A DNA stretch of 64,000 nt from UBA2589 sp965223235 (GTDB taxonomy: Bacteria > Gemmatimonadota > Gemmatimonadetes > Longimicrobiales > Gaopeijiaceae): positions 186,001 through 250,000 of the forward strand of contig CBDCVV010000007.1 in the NCBI GenBank assembly GCA_965223235.1, written 5' to 3'. This document shows, piece by piece, positions 35,764-44,534 of the stretch (position 1 is its first letter; each line of letters begins with the position of its first letter). The position numbers and the translations under genes are program-made. Below the pieces are notes generated by a model. That model did no database searches. It was not told the DNA's origin and saw nothing but the letters and a program-made list of their open reading frames with translations.

Positions 35764-37499
35764 AGAAGATTCTTCTTCTCTCGCTCCTCGCACTCTTCGC
35801 CCCGATCGAGGCGAACGCACAGATCCGAATGCGCAACGTGGAGGCTCAGCTGCTCCGGGAGTCGGCGGCGATGGAGTCGCGCGGTGATCTCGACGGGGCC
35901 GAGGAAGTCCTTCGACGGCTACTGGAGGAGAACCCGGGGTCGTCCGGAGGCTTGTTCGCCCTCGAACGCGTCGTGCGGGCGAAGGGGACTGTCGAGACGA
36001 TTCTTCCGGCCGTCGACGCGTTCCTCGACGATCAACCGGAGTCTTCGGGGGTGCGCTCTCTCAAGCTCCGGGTGCTCGCGGAGACGGGGGCACACGAAGA
36101 ACTCCGGGACGAAGCCGAAGCGTGGCTCCGGCGGGACCCGGGTGACGTGGTTCCATACCGCGAGGTGGCCCGGGTCTATGAACGGGCATTCGGAAGCGAA
36201 GGCGCGCTCGAGGTCCTCAGTCGAGGACGTGACATCGTGGGGGACCCGTCTGCCATGGCGCTTGAGATCGGAGACCTGCTCGCTGGATCGAACCCCGTCG
36301 GCGCTGCCGAGGAGTGGGCTCTCGCGATCTCGGGGGAGGGGGCACAGGCCGCCACGGTTGTGCGAAGGCTCGAGGGACTCACGACGGACCAGGCTGCGGC
36401 GACGGAGCGACTCTTACGTGAGCTGGGAGCGTCTGAGGAGGTCGGGCGCCGTAGGGCCGGGGCACGGATCGCCTTGGATCTCGGGTACGAGGCCGAGGCA
36501 GATCGGCTCGCTCGGGATGTGGCGGGAGCTCTAGAGGGTCGAGCACGCGTGACGTTTCTGACGGACGTTGCCCGCCGGGCACGCGAAGAAGAGATGGTCG
36601 ATGTCGCCGCTTGGGCGTACGACGAGTTGGGCGACGACGCGACGACCCCCCAGGAACGGCGTCAGTTCGATCAGCGAATCATCGACGTCTCGCTCGCGGC
36701 GGGAGACACGGCGGCCGCTCTGGAGGCTCAGCGCCGGGTCGTGGCATCCTTCACACCGGGGTCCGTCGATCGGAGACGAGCGACTGCACAAGTCATCCGC
36801 CTGGAGGGCGCCGCTTCCGAACCCGAACGCCTTCGTGCGCTTTTGGTCGAGTTTCGGGAAGAGTTCCCCGGGGCTCCGGAGTTGGACGACCTCGCATCGT
36901 CCGTGGCCGGAGCGCTACAACGACGTGGCGATCCGATGGCAGCTGCCGAAGTGTTGGAAGGGATTCAGGGGCCGCGCAGCTCGCTCGAGCGGGGCTATCT
37001 GCTCTTGGCCGCGGGGGATGTAGAGGATGGTCGCTCGGCCCTCCTCCTCGCGCTAACCGGATTGCCGCCTGCCGAGGCGACGTCCGTCATCCAATTCGCG
37101 GGGCTCTTGGGCAGAGTGTCGCCCGAAGGGGCCCAAGCCTTGGCCGCGGCGGGTGTGGGAGCGCATCGGGGCGAAGCTGGGACCGCCGCCGCCGAGCTTG
37201 CTACGGCGACCGACCAGCTGGCGGCGGCCGAACGCGCTCCTCTTCTGGCTGAGGCTGCTCGTCTTGCAGCGGACGGTGGAGCGAGCATGGTCGCGGCGGA
37301 GATCCGGGAGCGCCTTGTGGCAGAACATGGCGACTCTCCCGAAGCGAGTGAGGCGACGTTATACCTCGCCCGTTGGTATGCCCGCGACCAAGACGATGTG
37401 GAAGCTGCGGTTCGCCTACTCGAGGAGCTTCTTGCCACCCGTCCGAATGCTGCGATCGCACCCGAGGCTCGATTGGAGCTCGAGAGGCTGAGAGGTTGA
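35760..37499 (+). CDS. Exported TPR-like repeat protein
   Basis: A 579-residue protein with a clean Sec signal (MKKILLLSLLALFAPIEANAQ). The mature chain is made of degenerate 34-residue helical hairpins, e.g. MESRGDLDGAEEVLRRLLEENP and AYDELGDDATTPQERRQFDQRII, typical of TPR or HEAT-like superhelices used for protein contacts. GTG 35760 overlaps the DUF4175-like gene by GTGA. Very rich in Ala, Arg, Glu. Probably a periplasmic assembly partner of the neighbouring giant coiled-coil protein (inference). Confidence 0.8.
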   Translation: MKKILLLSLLALFAPIEANAQIRMRNVEAQLLRESAAMESRGDLDGAEEVLRRLLEENPGSSGGLFALERVVRAKGTVETILPAVDAFLDDQPESSGVRSLKLRVLAETGAHEELRDEAEAWLRRDPGDVVPYREVARVYERAFGSEGALEVLSRGRDIVGDPSAMALEIGDLLAGSNPVGAAEEWALAISGEGAQAATVVRRLEGLTTDQAAATERLLRELGASEEVGRRRAGARIALDLGYEAEADRLARDVAGALEGRARVTFLTDVARRAREEEMVDVAAWAYDELGDDATTPQERRQFDQRIIDVSLAAGDTAAALEAQRRVVASFTPGSVDRRRATAQVIRLEGAASEPERLRALLVEFREEFPGAPELDDLASSVAGALQRRGDPMAAAEVLEGIQGPRSSLERGYLLLAAGDVEDGRSALLLALTGLPPAEATSVIQFAGLLGRVSPEGAQALAAAGVGAHRGEAGTAAAELATATDQLAAAERAPLLAEAARLAADGGASMVAAEIRERLVAEHGDSPEASEATLYLARWYARDQDDVEAAVRLLEELLATRPNAAIAPEARLELERLRG

Positions 37500-37540
37500 G
37501 AAGACAGGTGACGCGAACGTCGAGGTGGGGGGGAAGTACG

Positions 37541-38794
37541 ATGTTGAGATCGGCACTCATCGTCGCGGGCCTAATGTATGTGGCGCCGACGACGGCCCTA
37601 GCCCAGTGGCTCTTGGTCCCCATGGATCGGGGTCAAGAGAATCACCTGAAGGCGTACGGCCTGACGTACTGGACGCTAGAACAGGAAGAGAAGGCAGAGT
37701 GGTTGCTCAACTATCGGGGTGGGTCCTTCCTCCTCCCGGACCAGCCCAGAGTGCGTCGAGAAGCTGCATTCCGGGGGGTGTCGATCGAAGAGATGGGTCC
37801 GGCTGCCGAAGCCCGTATGCGTGCGACCATCGAGACGTCGAATATGGAGGCCGTCCCGTTGGAACGGGCGCCCAAGGTCGCGATCTATACGCCACCCAAC
37901 TCCACACCGTGGGACGACGCGGTGACGATGGCGCTCGAGTACGCGGGGATCGAGTACGAGACGATCTGGGACTACGAGGTGTTGGAGGGCGACCTCTCGG
38001 AGTACGAGTGGATCCATCTCCATCACGAAGACTTCACCGGACAGTACTCGAAGTTCTTTCTGACCTACTCGGGTGCTCCCTGGCTGCAAGATGAGGTCGC
38101 GCGGAATCAAGAGGTGGCCCGTTCGGGTGGCTTCGCCGACGTACCGGCGCTCAAGAAGCATGTGGCATCGGTGATCCGAGACTACGTGGAGGAGGGGGGC
38201 TTTCTCTTCGCGATGTGCTCGGCCACGGAGACGTTGGAGCTTGCCCTGGCTGCCGCGAGGGTAGACATCGCTGCGGCGTATTCGGACGGGACACCGCCGG
38301 AGCCGAACGCCTCGGCCCGGATGGATTGGGAGCGGACGTTGGCGTTCACAGGAGCCGAGGTGCAGATCGCACCGTCCGTGAATTCGTTCTCCGACATCGA
38401 TGGCCACCAGGTCAACACGCCGTGGCGACAGGAGCTGGGGGTGTACACGCTCTTCGACTTCTCCGCGAAGTTCGACCCGGTACCTGCCATGCTCACTCAG
38501 AATCACCAGTCGGTGATCCCCGATTTCTACGGGCTGACTACGTCGTTCCGTGAGGATCGTCTGAAATCCGGCACGATCGTACTGGCCCAAGAGACTGGGC
38601 GGGCGAAGTACGTGCACGGAAATCTGGGAGAGGGCACGTGGACTTACTTCGGGGGGCACGACCCGGAGGATCCCGAGCACCAGATCGGCGACCCCCAGAC
38701 CGACCTCGCCCTTCACCCGAACTCTCCCGGCTACAGGCTGATCTTGAACAACGTCCTCTTTCCGGCGGCCAAGAAGCAGAAGCTGAAGACTTGA
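37541..38794 (+). CDS. Conserved exported protein with GATase1-like features
   Basis: A 417-residue protein with a signal peptide (SALIVAGLMYVAPTTALAQ). The start ATG 37541 has GGGGGGAAG upstream. The mature N-terminus has QWLLVPMDRGQENHLKAYG and WLLNYRGGSF, a conserved block I recall from Bacteroidota and Gemmatimonadota exported proteins that databases sometimes label asparagine synthetase B; no synthetase motifs are visible to me. A later part (VAIYTPPNSTPWDDAV, YEWIHLHHEDF, YVEEGGFLFAMCSATETLE) resembles a GATase1/ThuA-like fold. The stop overlaps the dinG start (TTGA). Confidence 0.7.
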   Translation: MLRSALIVAGLMYVAPTTALAQWLLVPMDRGQENHLKAYGLTYWTLEQEEKAEWLLNYRGGSFLLPDQPRVRREAAFRGVSIEEMGPAAEARMRATIETSNMEAVPLERAPKVAIYTPPNSTPWDDAVTMALEYAGIEYETIWDYEVLEGDLSEYEWIHLHHEDFTGQYSKFFLTYSGAPWLQDEVARNQEVARSGGFADVPALKKHVASVIRDYVEEGGFLFAMCSATETLELALAAARVDIAAAYSDGTPPEPNASARMDWERTLAFTGAEVQIAPSVNSFSDIDGHQVNTPWRQELGVYTLFDFSAKFDPVPAMLTQNHQSVIPDFYGLTTSFREDRLKSGTIVLAQETGRAKYVHGNLGEGTWTYFGGHDPEDPEHQIGDPQTDLALHPNSPGYRLILNNVLFPAAKKQKLKT

Positions 38795-41397
38795 CCTCGG
38801 GCATCCCGGAGGGCTTCCCGATCACCGTACCGAAGGGAGCTCTCGTCGGCCTCGATGGCCTCGACGAAATCGAGGAAGTCGACCCGAATCACTCGGCCCC
38901 GGACGAACGGAGTCCTCTACGGCTCGCGACGGAGGCGGCAGAGCGGATTCGCACCGAGATCGAGCGAGCAGGGGGGCGCGAGGTTTGCTTTCTCGCTGAA
39001 GTGGACGGGGAACGGGTTATCCGGGCCCCAAGGGCCGTCTCACGAGGCAACTTCGAGGCCGTTCTCGTAGCGGCTCGAGACGCGCCTGACGGTGGGATCA
39101 TGATCCACAATCATCCCAACGGGGTGATGGAGCCGTCCGGAGCCGACATGAACGTCGCGGCTCACCTCTACGAACAGGGGCTGGGGACGGCCATCGTCGA
39201 CAATCTCGCGCGTCAACTCTACGTCGTCGTCGAACCACCGGCGCCACGGTCGGTCACTGCGCTCGATACGAGTGATGTCGACGACGTGCTCGGACCCGAT
39301 GGTGCGCTAGCTCAACGGTGGCCCGCGTACGAGGATCGCCCGGGGCAACGAGAGATGGCCGCGCTCGTCCTCGATCAGTACAACGAAGGGGGCATCGCCT
39401 TCATCGAGGCCGGTACGGGAACGGGGAAGTCGCTTGCCTACCTACTGCCAGCGGTGCGTTGGGCCCAGGTGAACGATGAGCGGACCGTCATCTCTACGAA
39501 TACCATCAACCTCCAGGAGCAGCTCGCGCACAAGGATCTTCCCTTGGTTCAGAGCTTGGTGGGCGAGGTGTCTTGGGCCTTGGTCAAGGGGCGCGGGAAT
39601 TACGTATCGATTCGGCGCGCTCTCTTGGCGGCCGAGAGTCAGGGGACGCTCTTCGAGGAGGACCGTTCCGAGGAGTTGCGAGGGCTGCTCGAGTGGATCA
39701 ACACCACCGACGACGGGTCCCTCTCCGACCTGAGCCTATCGCCCGCCGAAGAAACGTGGGACGAGGTGAAGAGTGACCCCGACATGTGCTTGCGGGCGCG
39801 CTGCCCGCACTTCCAGCAGTGTTTCTATCAGGAGTCCCGACGCCGGGCCGCCGCAGCGAAGGTTCTGATCGTAAATCACCACCTTCTGTTCACAGATCTC
39901 GCGGTGCGTCGCGCGACCCGAAACTACACTCAGGCTGCGGTCCTTCCGGCGTACAAGCGGGTCGTTTTGGACGAGGCGCACAACGTCGAAGACGCCGCCA
40001 CCTCGCACTTGGGGGTTCAGGTCACCCGGCGCGGATTGTATCGAGCGTTGTCGCGCCTCGACCGGAGAGGTCGCGGCATCCTGACCGCAGTACACGAAGC
40101 GCTCGGACCGGTTGAGGGAGGAGCGGAGCTCAGGGAGCGCATCGAGAATCGTGTGCGCCCCGCTCTCTCACGCGTACGGGCCACACTCGACGGCCTCCTC
40201 GAGCGCATCGAGCCGCTCGCGCGAGCAGGCGAGGGGGCGAAACGGCTGGGCGGACAGGACGATTTCGAGCCGGCGGCGGACCCCGACGTCTCGGAACGGC
40301 TTGGCGGGGCGGTGACCACGATGGGTCGGCTGGAGCGGGAGCTGGGCGAACTGCGGGCGAGGTTGGAGGTGCGGGACGAGGTGCCGGACCAGCTACAAGC
40401 TCGGATCCTCGATCTGCGAGCGATCGAGCGTCGCCTGGGAGCGTCGGCGCACGCACTGAGGCTGGTACTCGCTCCAGGCGATGACGCCGATGCCTTTGTC
40501 CGGTGGATGGAGTCGAGGGGAAGGGGGCGGCGTACCAACCTCCTGCTCGGGGCTGCGCCCATCGAGCTCGGCCCGGTGTTGCGAGAGTCGCTCTTCGGAC
40601 CGACCGATACGGCTGTGCTTACGTCGGCGACGCTCACGACCCGGCGCTCGTTCCACTTTCTCCGTGATCGTCTCGGGGTTGCCGTGGGCGAGGTCGATGC
40701 CGAGGGGCGCGCTGTGGGCGTGGAGGAGCGTTCGGTCCCGTCACCGTTCGCATTCGACGAGCAGGCCCTTCTCTCCGTCGTCACAGATTTGCCACCGGCA
40801 CGCGCCGGTGCGGCCTTCGACGACGCGACGGCGGGCGTTGTACGCTCTCTCGCGGAGGTCACCGATGGTGGGCTCTTCACCCTCTTTACCTCGTACTCGG
40901 CTCTCCGACGAGTGGCTGAACAGCTGCGAGGCCGAGGTGTGGAGCGACGCTGGCCACTCATGGTGCAGGGCGAGGAGGAACGACATCACCTCCTGACGCG
41001 CTTTGTGGAGGCCGGCAACGGCATCTTGCTGGGGACGTCTTCCTTTTGGGAGGGTGTGGACGTCCCCGGCGATCCGCTTCGCGGTCTCGTGATCCAGAAG
41101 TTGCCCTTTCGAGTGCCGACTGAGCCGATCACCGCTGCGAGAATGGAGGCACTCGAGCAGCGCGGGATCGATCCTTTCCAAAACTTCATGCTCCCACACG
41201 CGGCCCTCCGCCTCAAGCAAGGATTCGGGAGGCTGATCCGTTCGCGGACGGATCGCGGAGCCGTCGTGCTCTTGGATGACCGCATTCTCCGAAAGCGATA
41301 CGGGCGTTACCTGGTCTCGTCGCTGCCGTCGGTACCGCTTGTGAAGGGAAGCTGGGCCGATATCGAGCGACGACTCGAGGAGTTCTACGGTCGCTGA
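38791..41397 (+). CDS. DinG-family helicase with N-terminal JAMM/JAB domain
   Basis: Fusion protein of 868 residues. Residues about 20-150 form a RadC/JAB-like domain with the JAMM pattern HxH-x7-S-x2-D at H106, H108, S116 and D119. The rest is an XPD/DinG superfamily 2 helicase: Walker A EAGTGTGKS at 206-214, DEAH at 394-397, and a C-terminal helicase half with SFWEGVDVPGDPLRGLVI. Three Cys (333, 338, 344) of the Fe-S cluster are present but the first ligand position is Ser273 (GRGNYVSIRR instead of NYxC). TTG 38791 overlaps the previous stop (TTGA) and gives the natural N-terminus. Cytosolic DNA repair role is inferred. Confidence 0.85.
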   Translation: MTSGIPEGFPITVPKGALVGLDGLDEIEEVDPNHSAPDERSPLRLATEAAERIRTEIERAGGREVCFLAEVDGERVIRAPRAVSRGNFEAVLVAARDAPDGGIMIHNHPNGVMEPSGADMNVAAHLYEQGLGTAIVDNLARQLYVVVEPPAPRSVTALDTSDVDDVLGPDGALAQRWPAYEDRPGQREMAALVLDQYNEGGIAFIEAGTGTGKSLAYLLPAVRWAQVNDERTVISTNTINLQEQLAHKDLPLVQSLVGEVSWALVKGRGNYVSIRRALLAAESQGTLFEEDRSEELRGLLEWINTTDDGSLSDLSLSPAEETWDEVKSDPDMCLRARCPHFQQCFYQESRRRAAAAKVLIVNHHLLFTDLAVRRATRNYTQAAVLPAYKRVVLDEAHNVEDAATSHLGVQVTRRGLYRALSRLDRRGRGILTAVHEALGPVEGGAELRERIENRVRPALSRVRATLDGLLERIEPLARAGEGAKRLGGQDDFEPAADPDVSERLGGAVTTMGRLERELGELRARLEVRDEVPDQLQARILDLRAIERRLGASAHALRLVLAPGDDADAFVRWMESRGRGRRTNLLLGAAPIELGPVLRESLFGPTDTAVLTSATLTTRRSFHFLRDRLGVAVGEVDAEGRAVGVEERSVPSPFAFDEQALLSVVTDLPPARAGAAFDDATAGVVRSLAEVTDGGLFTLFTSYSALRRVAEQLRGRGVERRWPLMVQGEEERHHLLTRFVEAGNGILLGTSSFWEGVDVPGDPLRGLVIQKLPFRVPTEPITAARMEALEQRGIDPFQNFMLPHAALRLKQGFGRLIRSRTDRGAVVLLDDRILRKRYGRYLVSSLPSVPLVKGSWADIERRLEEFYGR

Positions 41398-41408
41398 GAA
41401 GTGATCGG

Positions 41409-41433
41409 CGGCCTTGGATGGCGGCCGAGGCCG
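41409..41433 (+). terminator. Possible terminator after dinG-like gene
   Basis: Stem CGGCCTTGG / CCGAGGCCG, one G-U pair, loop ATGGCGG, followed by TTCTAGATTCT. Placed 11 bases past the helicase stop. Confidence 0.4.
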
Positions 41434-41496
41434 TTCTAGATTCTCGTTCGAGACGGGCGCTCGCCCGCAAACGCTCGACTTCACGAGTGAAGCACG

Positions 41497-41694
41497 ATGA
41501 AAAGAGTCATCGGGATGGGCATCGGCATTCTTTATTTCGGCATCGCATACGGAGCTCTCAGCCGTGCCAATGCCGGATGGGCAGCCGGGTACGAGGACAT
41601 CGGGTTTTGGTGGACGGTCATCGCCGTGTTGCTCTCGATAGCAGCCACCGGCGCATTGGTGGGGACGTACCTCCACACCCGCCCACAGAGCTGA
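41497..41694 (+). CDS. Small membrane protein, unknown
   Basis: A 65-residue product with two hydrophobic helices (about 4-20 and 37-58) joined by an Asn/Gly/Trp-containing loop. The ATG at 41497 has GAAGCACG upstream. No family recognised. Flanked by two hairpins, so it may be its own short transcript. It could also be a spurious ORF, but its hydrophobic pattern and clean flanks favour a gene. Confidence 0.5.
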   Translation: MKRVIGMGIGILYFGIAYGALSRANAGWAAGYEDIGFWWTVIAVLLSIAATGALVGTYLHTRPQS

Positions 41695-41749
41695 GCACCG
41701 AAGAACGAAGCAGTCGGTAGCCAAGGACTGCGTCATGAGATAGATCGAT

Positions 41750-41780
41750 GGGCCGCCCGGCGTTCGCGCCGGAGCGGCCC
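41750..41780 (+). terminator. UUCG-loop terminator hairpin
   Basis: GGGCCGC-CCGGCG, loop TTCG, CGCCGG-A-GCGGCCC: 13 bp with one bulge, followed by TCTGTATTTC. Ends the small membrane protein transcript, or attenuates the FAH-family gene 28 bases on. Confidence 0.65.
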
Positions 41781-41807
41781 TCTGTATTTCCCCAACCGAG
41801 GACGAGC

Positions 41808-42419
41808 ATGAGACCCTCCAAGATCGTCTGCGTCGGGCGCAATTATGCAAAGCATGCGGCCGAACTGGGCAACGATGTGCCGACCGAGCCGTTGATCTTC
41901 TTAAAGCCCCCTTCCTCGATCATCGGTGCGGGGGAGGCGATCGTGATTCCGCCGGTCTCCGAGCGGGTCGATTTCGAGGGGGAGATCGGCGTGGTGATCG
42001 GAAAAGAGGCACGAAACGTTTCGGCCCAATCGGCGTGGGATGTGGTCGAAGCGCTGGTGCCGGTCAACGACGTGACCGCCCGGGATCTTCAGCGCATCGA
42101 TGATCAGTGGACTCGTGCCAAGGGATTCGACTCGTTTTGCCCCATTGGGACCCCTGTTCCCATTGCGGACGTCGATCTGAACGGATTGGCCGTGCGTACC
42201 CTGGTCAACGGAGCGGTGATGCAGGAAGGACCGGCGTCGGACATGGTCTTCGACATCCCGACCATTATCGAGTACGTCTCGGCCATCATGACCCTGGAGC
42301 CAGGGGATATCATTGCCACAGGGACTCCAGATGGCATCGCGCCCCTTTCGGCCGGCGACACTGTGGTGATCGAGGTGGCGGGGGTCGGCTCACTGTCGAA
42401 CCCGGTCGTGGCAGGCTAA
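41808..42419 (+). CDS. Fumarylacetoacetate hydrolase (FAH) family protein
   Basis: FAH-fold hydrolase/decarboxylase of 203 residues, in the size class of FAHD1-like acylpyruvase or oxaloacetate decarboxylase. The family blocks are seen: CVGRNYAKHAAELG, IFLKPPSSIIGAGEAIVIP, the metal-binding VDFEGEIGVVIGKEA, NDVTARDLQ, WTRAKGFDSFCPIGT and the GDIIATGTPDGIAP loop. ATG 41808 is the natural N-terminus; the longer frame from 41748 covers the hairpin. The exact substrate is not given by the sequence. The next gene starts in a TAATG overlap. Confidence 0.88.
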   Translation: MRPSKIVCVGRNYAKHAAELGNDVPTEPLIFLKPPSSIIGAGEAIVIPPVSERVDFEGEIGVVIGKEARNVSAQSAWDVVEALVPVNDVTARDLQRIDDQWTRAKGFDSFCPIGTPVPIADVDLNGLAVRTLVNGAVMQEGPASDMVFDIPTIIEYVSAIMTLEPGDIIATGTPDGIAPLSAGDTVVIEVAGVGSLSNPVVAG

Positions 42420-43600
42420 TGCCAAGGACGACCGCGCGGTACCGCGATCTACCGCCGTTTCCGCTCGCGGAGATGAAGGCGATTCGGCGGAAGCTCGAGG
42501 CCGAAGGGGTTGATGTCATCGATCTGGGGGCGGGGGATGCCCCTTTGGATCCGCCACCGACCGCAGTTGAGACGTTACGTGAGGTCGCGACGGATAAGGC
42601 GCACTCTCGCTATGCGTTTCAGGTCGGGCTCCCTCGTTTCCGAAGCGCGATCTCCGGCTTCATGGAGCGTCGCTTTGCGGTGACGGTCGACCCGTCCACC
42701 GAAGTGCTGCCGCTCATCGGCTCGAAGGATGGACTCGCGCATCTGACGTTCGCCTACGTGGGGCCCGGGGACGCTGCCATCATCCCGGACCCTGGGTATC
42801 AGGCGTACCGGGGTTCGGTCACCTTGGCGGGTGGGGAGCCGTTCTTGGTCCCGTTACGCCCCGAGCACGACTTTCTCCTCCCGCTCGAGTCGATCCCGAC
42901 CGAAGTCGCGTACCGGGCTCGGATCCTCTTCCTGAACTATCCGAACAACCCTACCGCGGCGGTTGCTCCGGACGACTACCTCGAAGAGGTGATCCACTTC
43001 TGTCATGAGCACGACATCGTGCTCGCCTACGACAATGCGTACTCGGAGTTTGGCTTCGACGGGTACCGCCCTCGAAGCATCCTCGAGTTCGACGGGGCAC
43101 GGGAGGTGAGCGTCGAGTTTCACTCGATGAGCAAGACGTTCAACATGACCGGGTGGCGCATGGGGTGGGCCGTGGGCTCGAGCGAGATCGTCGGCGCGTT
43201 GGCGAAGGTGAAGACGTTCATGGACACCGGTCAGTATCTCGGGATCCAGGCTGCCTCTTCCGCGGCTCTCGAAGGAGCGGACGATTGGGTTCCTGGAAAT
43301 ATCGACGTCTTCCGCGGTCGGCGTGACGCCGGGGTGCGTGCGCTACAAGCGGCTGGCTTCGATGTGGAGAAGCCGAAAGCAACGATGTATCTGTGGGTGC
43401 CCGTCCCAGAGGGAGACACTTCGGAAGCGTTCGCGATGCGTGCGCTTCGCGAGGAGGGAGTAATCGTGCTACCCGGTGCCGCACTCGGGAGCGGTGGAGA
43501 GGGTTTCTTCAGAATCGCGCTCACGGTGGCCGAAGGTCGACTCGTGGAGGCGGCGGAGCGACTGGGGCGGGTCGCGCGATCGGTAGGAACCGACCCCTGA
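42419..43600 (+). CDS. Class I aminotransferase, LL-diaminopimelate aminotransferase-like
   Basis: PLP-dependent fold type I aminotransferase of 393 residues. PLP lysine sits in SMSKTFNMTGWRMGW; FLNYPNNPTAAVAPDDYLEE, AYDNAYSEFGFDGYRP and a C-terminal FFRIALTV (with the substrate-binding Arg) are present. The pattern SKDGLAHLTFAYVGPGDAAIIPDPGYQAY is close to LL-DAP aminotransferases (DapL/DapC) that serve lysine and cell-wall precursor synthesis. ATG 42419 overlaps the FAH stop. Alanine or aspartate aminotransferase activity remains possible. Confidence 0.85.
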   Translation: MPRTTARYRDLPPFPLAEMKAIRRKLEAEGVDVIDLGAGDAPLDPPPTAVETLREVATDKAHSRYAFQVGLPRFRSAISGFMERRFAVTVDPSTEVLPLIGSKDGLAHLTFAYVGPGDAAIIPDPGYQAYRGSVTLAGGEPFLVPLRPEHDFLLPLESIPTEVAYRARILFLNYPNNPTAAVAPDDYLEEVIHFCHEHDIVLAYDNAYSEFGFDGYRPRSILEFDGAREVSVEFHSMSKTFNMTGWRMGWAVGSSEIVGALAKVKTFMDTGQYLGIQAASSAALEGADDWVPGNIDVFRGRRDAGVRALQAAGFDVEKPKATMYLWVPVPEGDTSEAFAMRALREEGVIVLPGAALGSGGEGFFRIALTVAEGRLVEAAERLGRVARSVGTDP

Positions 43601-43619
43601 GGAGGGGTTAGGAACGAAT

Positions 43620-44435
43620 ATGCATCAACGGCCCGGGAACGAGGACGTAGAGCGGGACCGGGCCTGGCAAGACGGCCGGGGCCTCGGTTCCGCGCGCGTG
43701 CGTGTGTGGGCGTTCGGGATCTCGGTCGTAGCTCACATATTCGCGGTCGTGCTCTATACGGCGTGGATGGACGTGATCGAACCGGGGGCGCTGGACGTCC
43801 CGATCGAAACGGAGGCCGACGATGAGTCTGGACTGGAGCTCCTCCGGCTCCTCGAGCTGAACGTCACCATCGAACGGCCCGAAGACCCGGAGGAGATCGC
43901 ACGCATAAGCGTTCCGGAAGCCGACACTCGCGTACCGCGGATTCCTGGACCCGTAGCCGGCGAATTGACACCTCCAGGGCAATCGGCCGCCGATCGTCTA
44001 CGGCCGGTGTTACTGGATCCGCGACTTTGGGCCGAGCCACCTCCGGAGTTCTACGCCCTCAGTGACGGTGAACGGGAGGAACTCCTCCTCTCGCATCGGA
44101 TCGTGGAGTGGTACGATTCGATTGCGCTTGCACGGGCCGCGGAGGATCGCTTCACGGATTGGACCTTCCGGGACAGTGGGGGAGGTCGGTGGGGTGTGGC
44201 GGACGGAAGGATCTACCTGGGGGACACTTCAATCCCGTTGCCACTCGATTTCGGCACCCCGGTCGGACTGCGCGACGAGACGAACTACCGCATCTGGGAG
44301 TTTGACGAGATCCAGCGGCAGAGCCGTGACTTCATTATCCAACAGACGTGGCGAGAGCGCGCAGAGGCAATCCGAGCGCGCCGAGACCGAGAGCGAGCGG
44401 CGGTCCGCCCAGATACGTCAGGGGTTTATCGGTAG
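43620..44435 (+). CDS. Membrane-anchored protein with TonB-like N-terminus, unknown
   Basis: A 271-residue protein with a single N-terminal membrane helix preceded by a basic stretch (RVRVWAFGISVVAHIFAVVLYTAWM), the topology of TonB-like proteins. The periplasmic part is proline- and acid-rich (SVPEADTRVPRIPGPVAGELTPP), then a helical/strand domain with a C-terminal charged coiled coil (IQQTWRERAEAIRARRDRER). No TonB C-terminal domain is visible. GGAGGGG precedes the ATG. Function unknown. Confidence 0.65.
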   Translation: MHQRPGNEDVERDRAWQDGRGLGSARVRVWAFGISVVAHIFAVVLYTAWMDVIEPGALDVPIETEADDESGLELLRLLELNVTIERPEDPEEIARISVPEADTRVPRIPGPVAGELTPPGQSAADRLRPVLLDPRLWAEPPPEFYALSDGEREELLLSHRIVEWYDSIALARAAEDRFTDWTFRDSGGGRWGVADGRIYLGDTSIPLPLDFGTPVGLRDETNYRIWEFDEIQRQSRDFIIQQTWRERAEAIRARRDRERAAVRPDTSGVYR

Positions 44436-44534
44436 GTCGTAAGGGTGGTCGAGCACAAGACTTAGCTAGTACGTTGGAAGACCCCCAGGGAAGGCGGCTT
44501 CGTCGGCACGCACCTTCTCTATCACGGAGTTCCG

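Noticed and set aside
37541..38794. Asparagine synthetase B
   Set aside because: This label may appear in databases for the family, but the protein is exported and I see no GATase2 Cys or AMP-binding synthetase motif.
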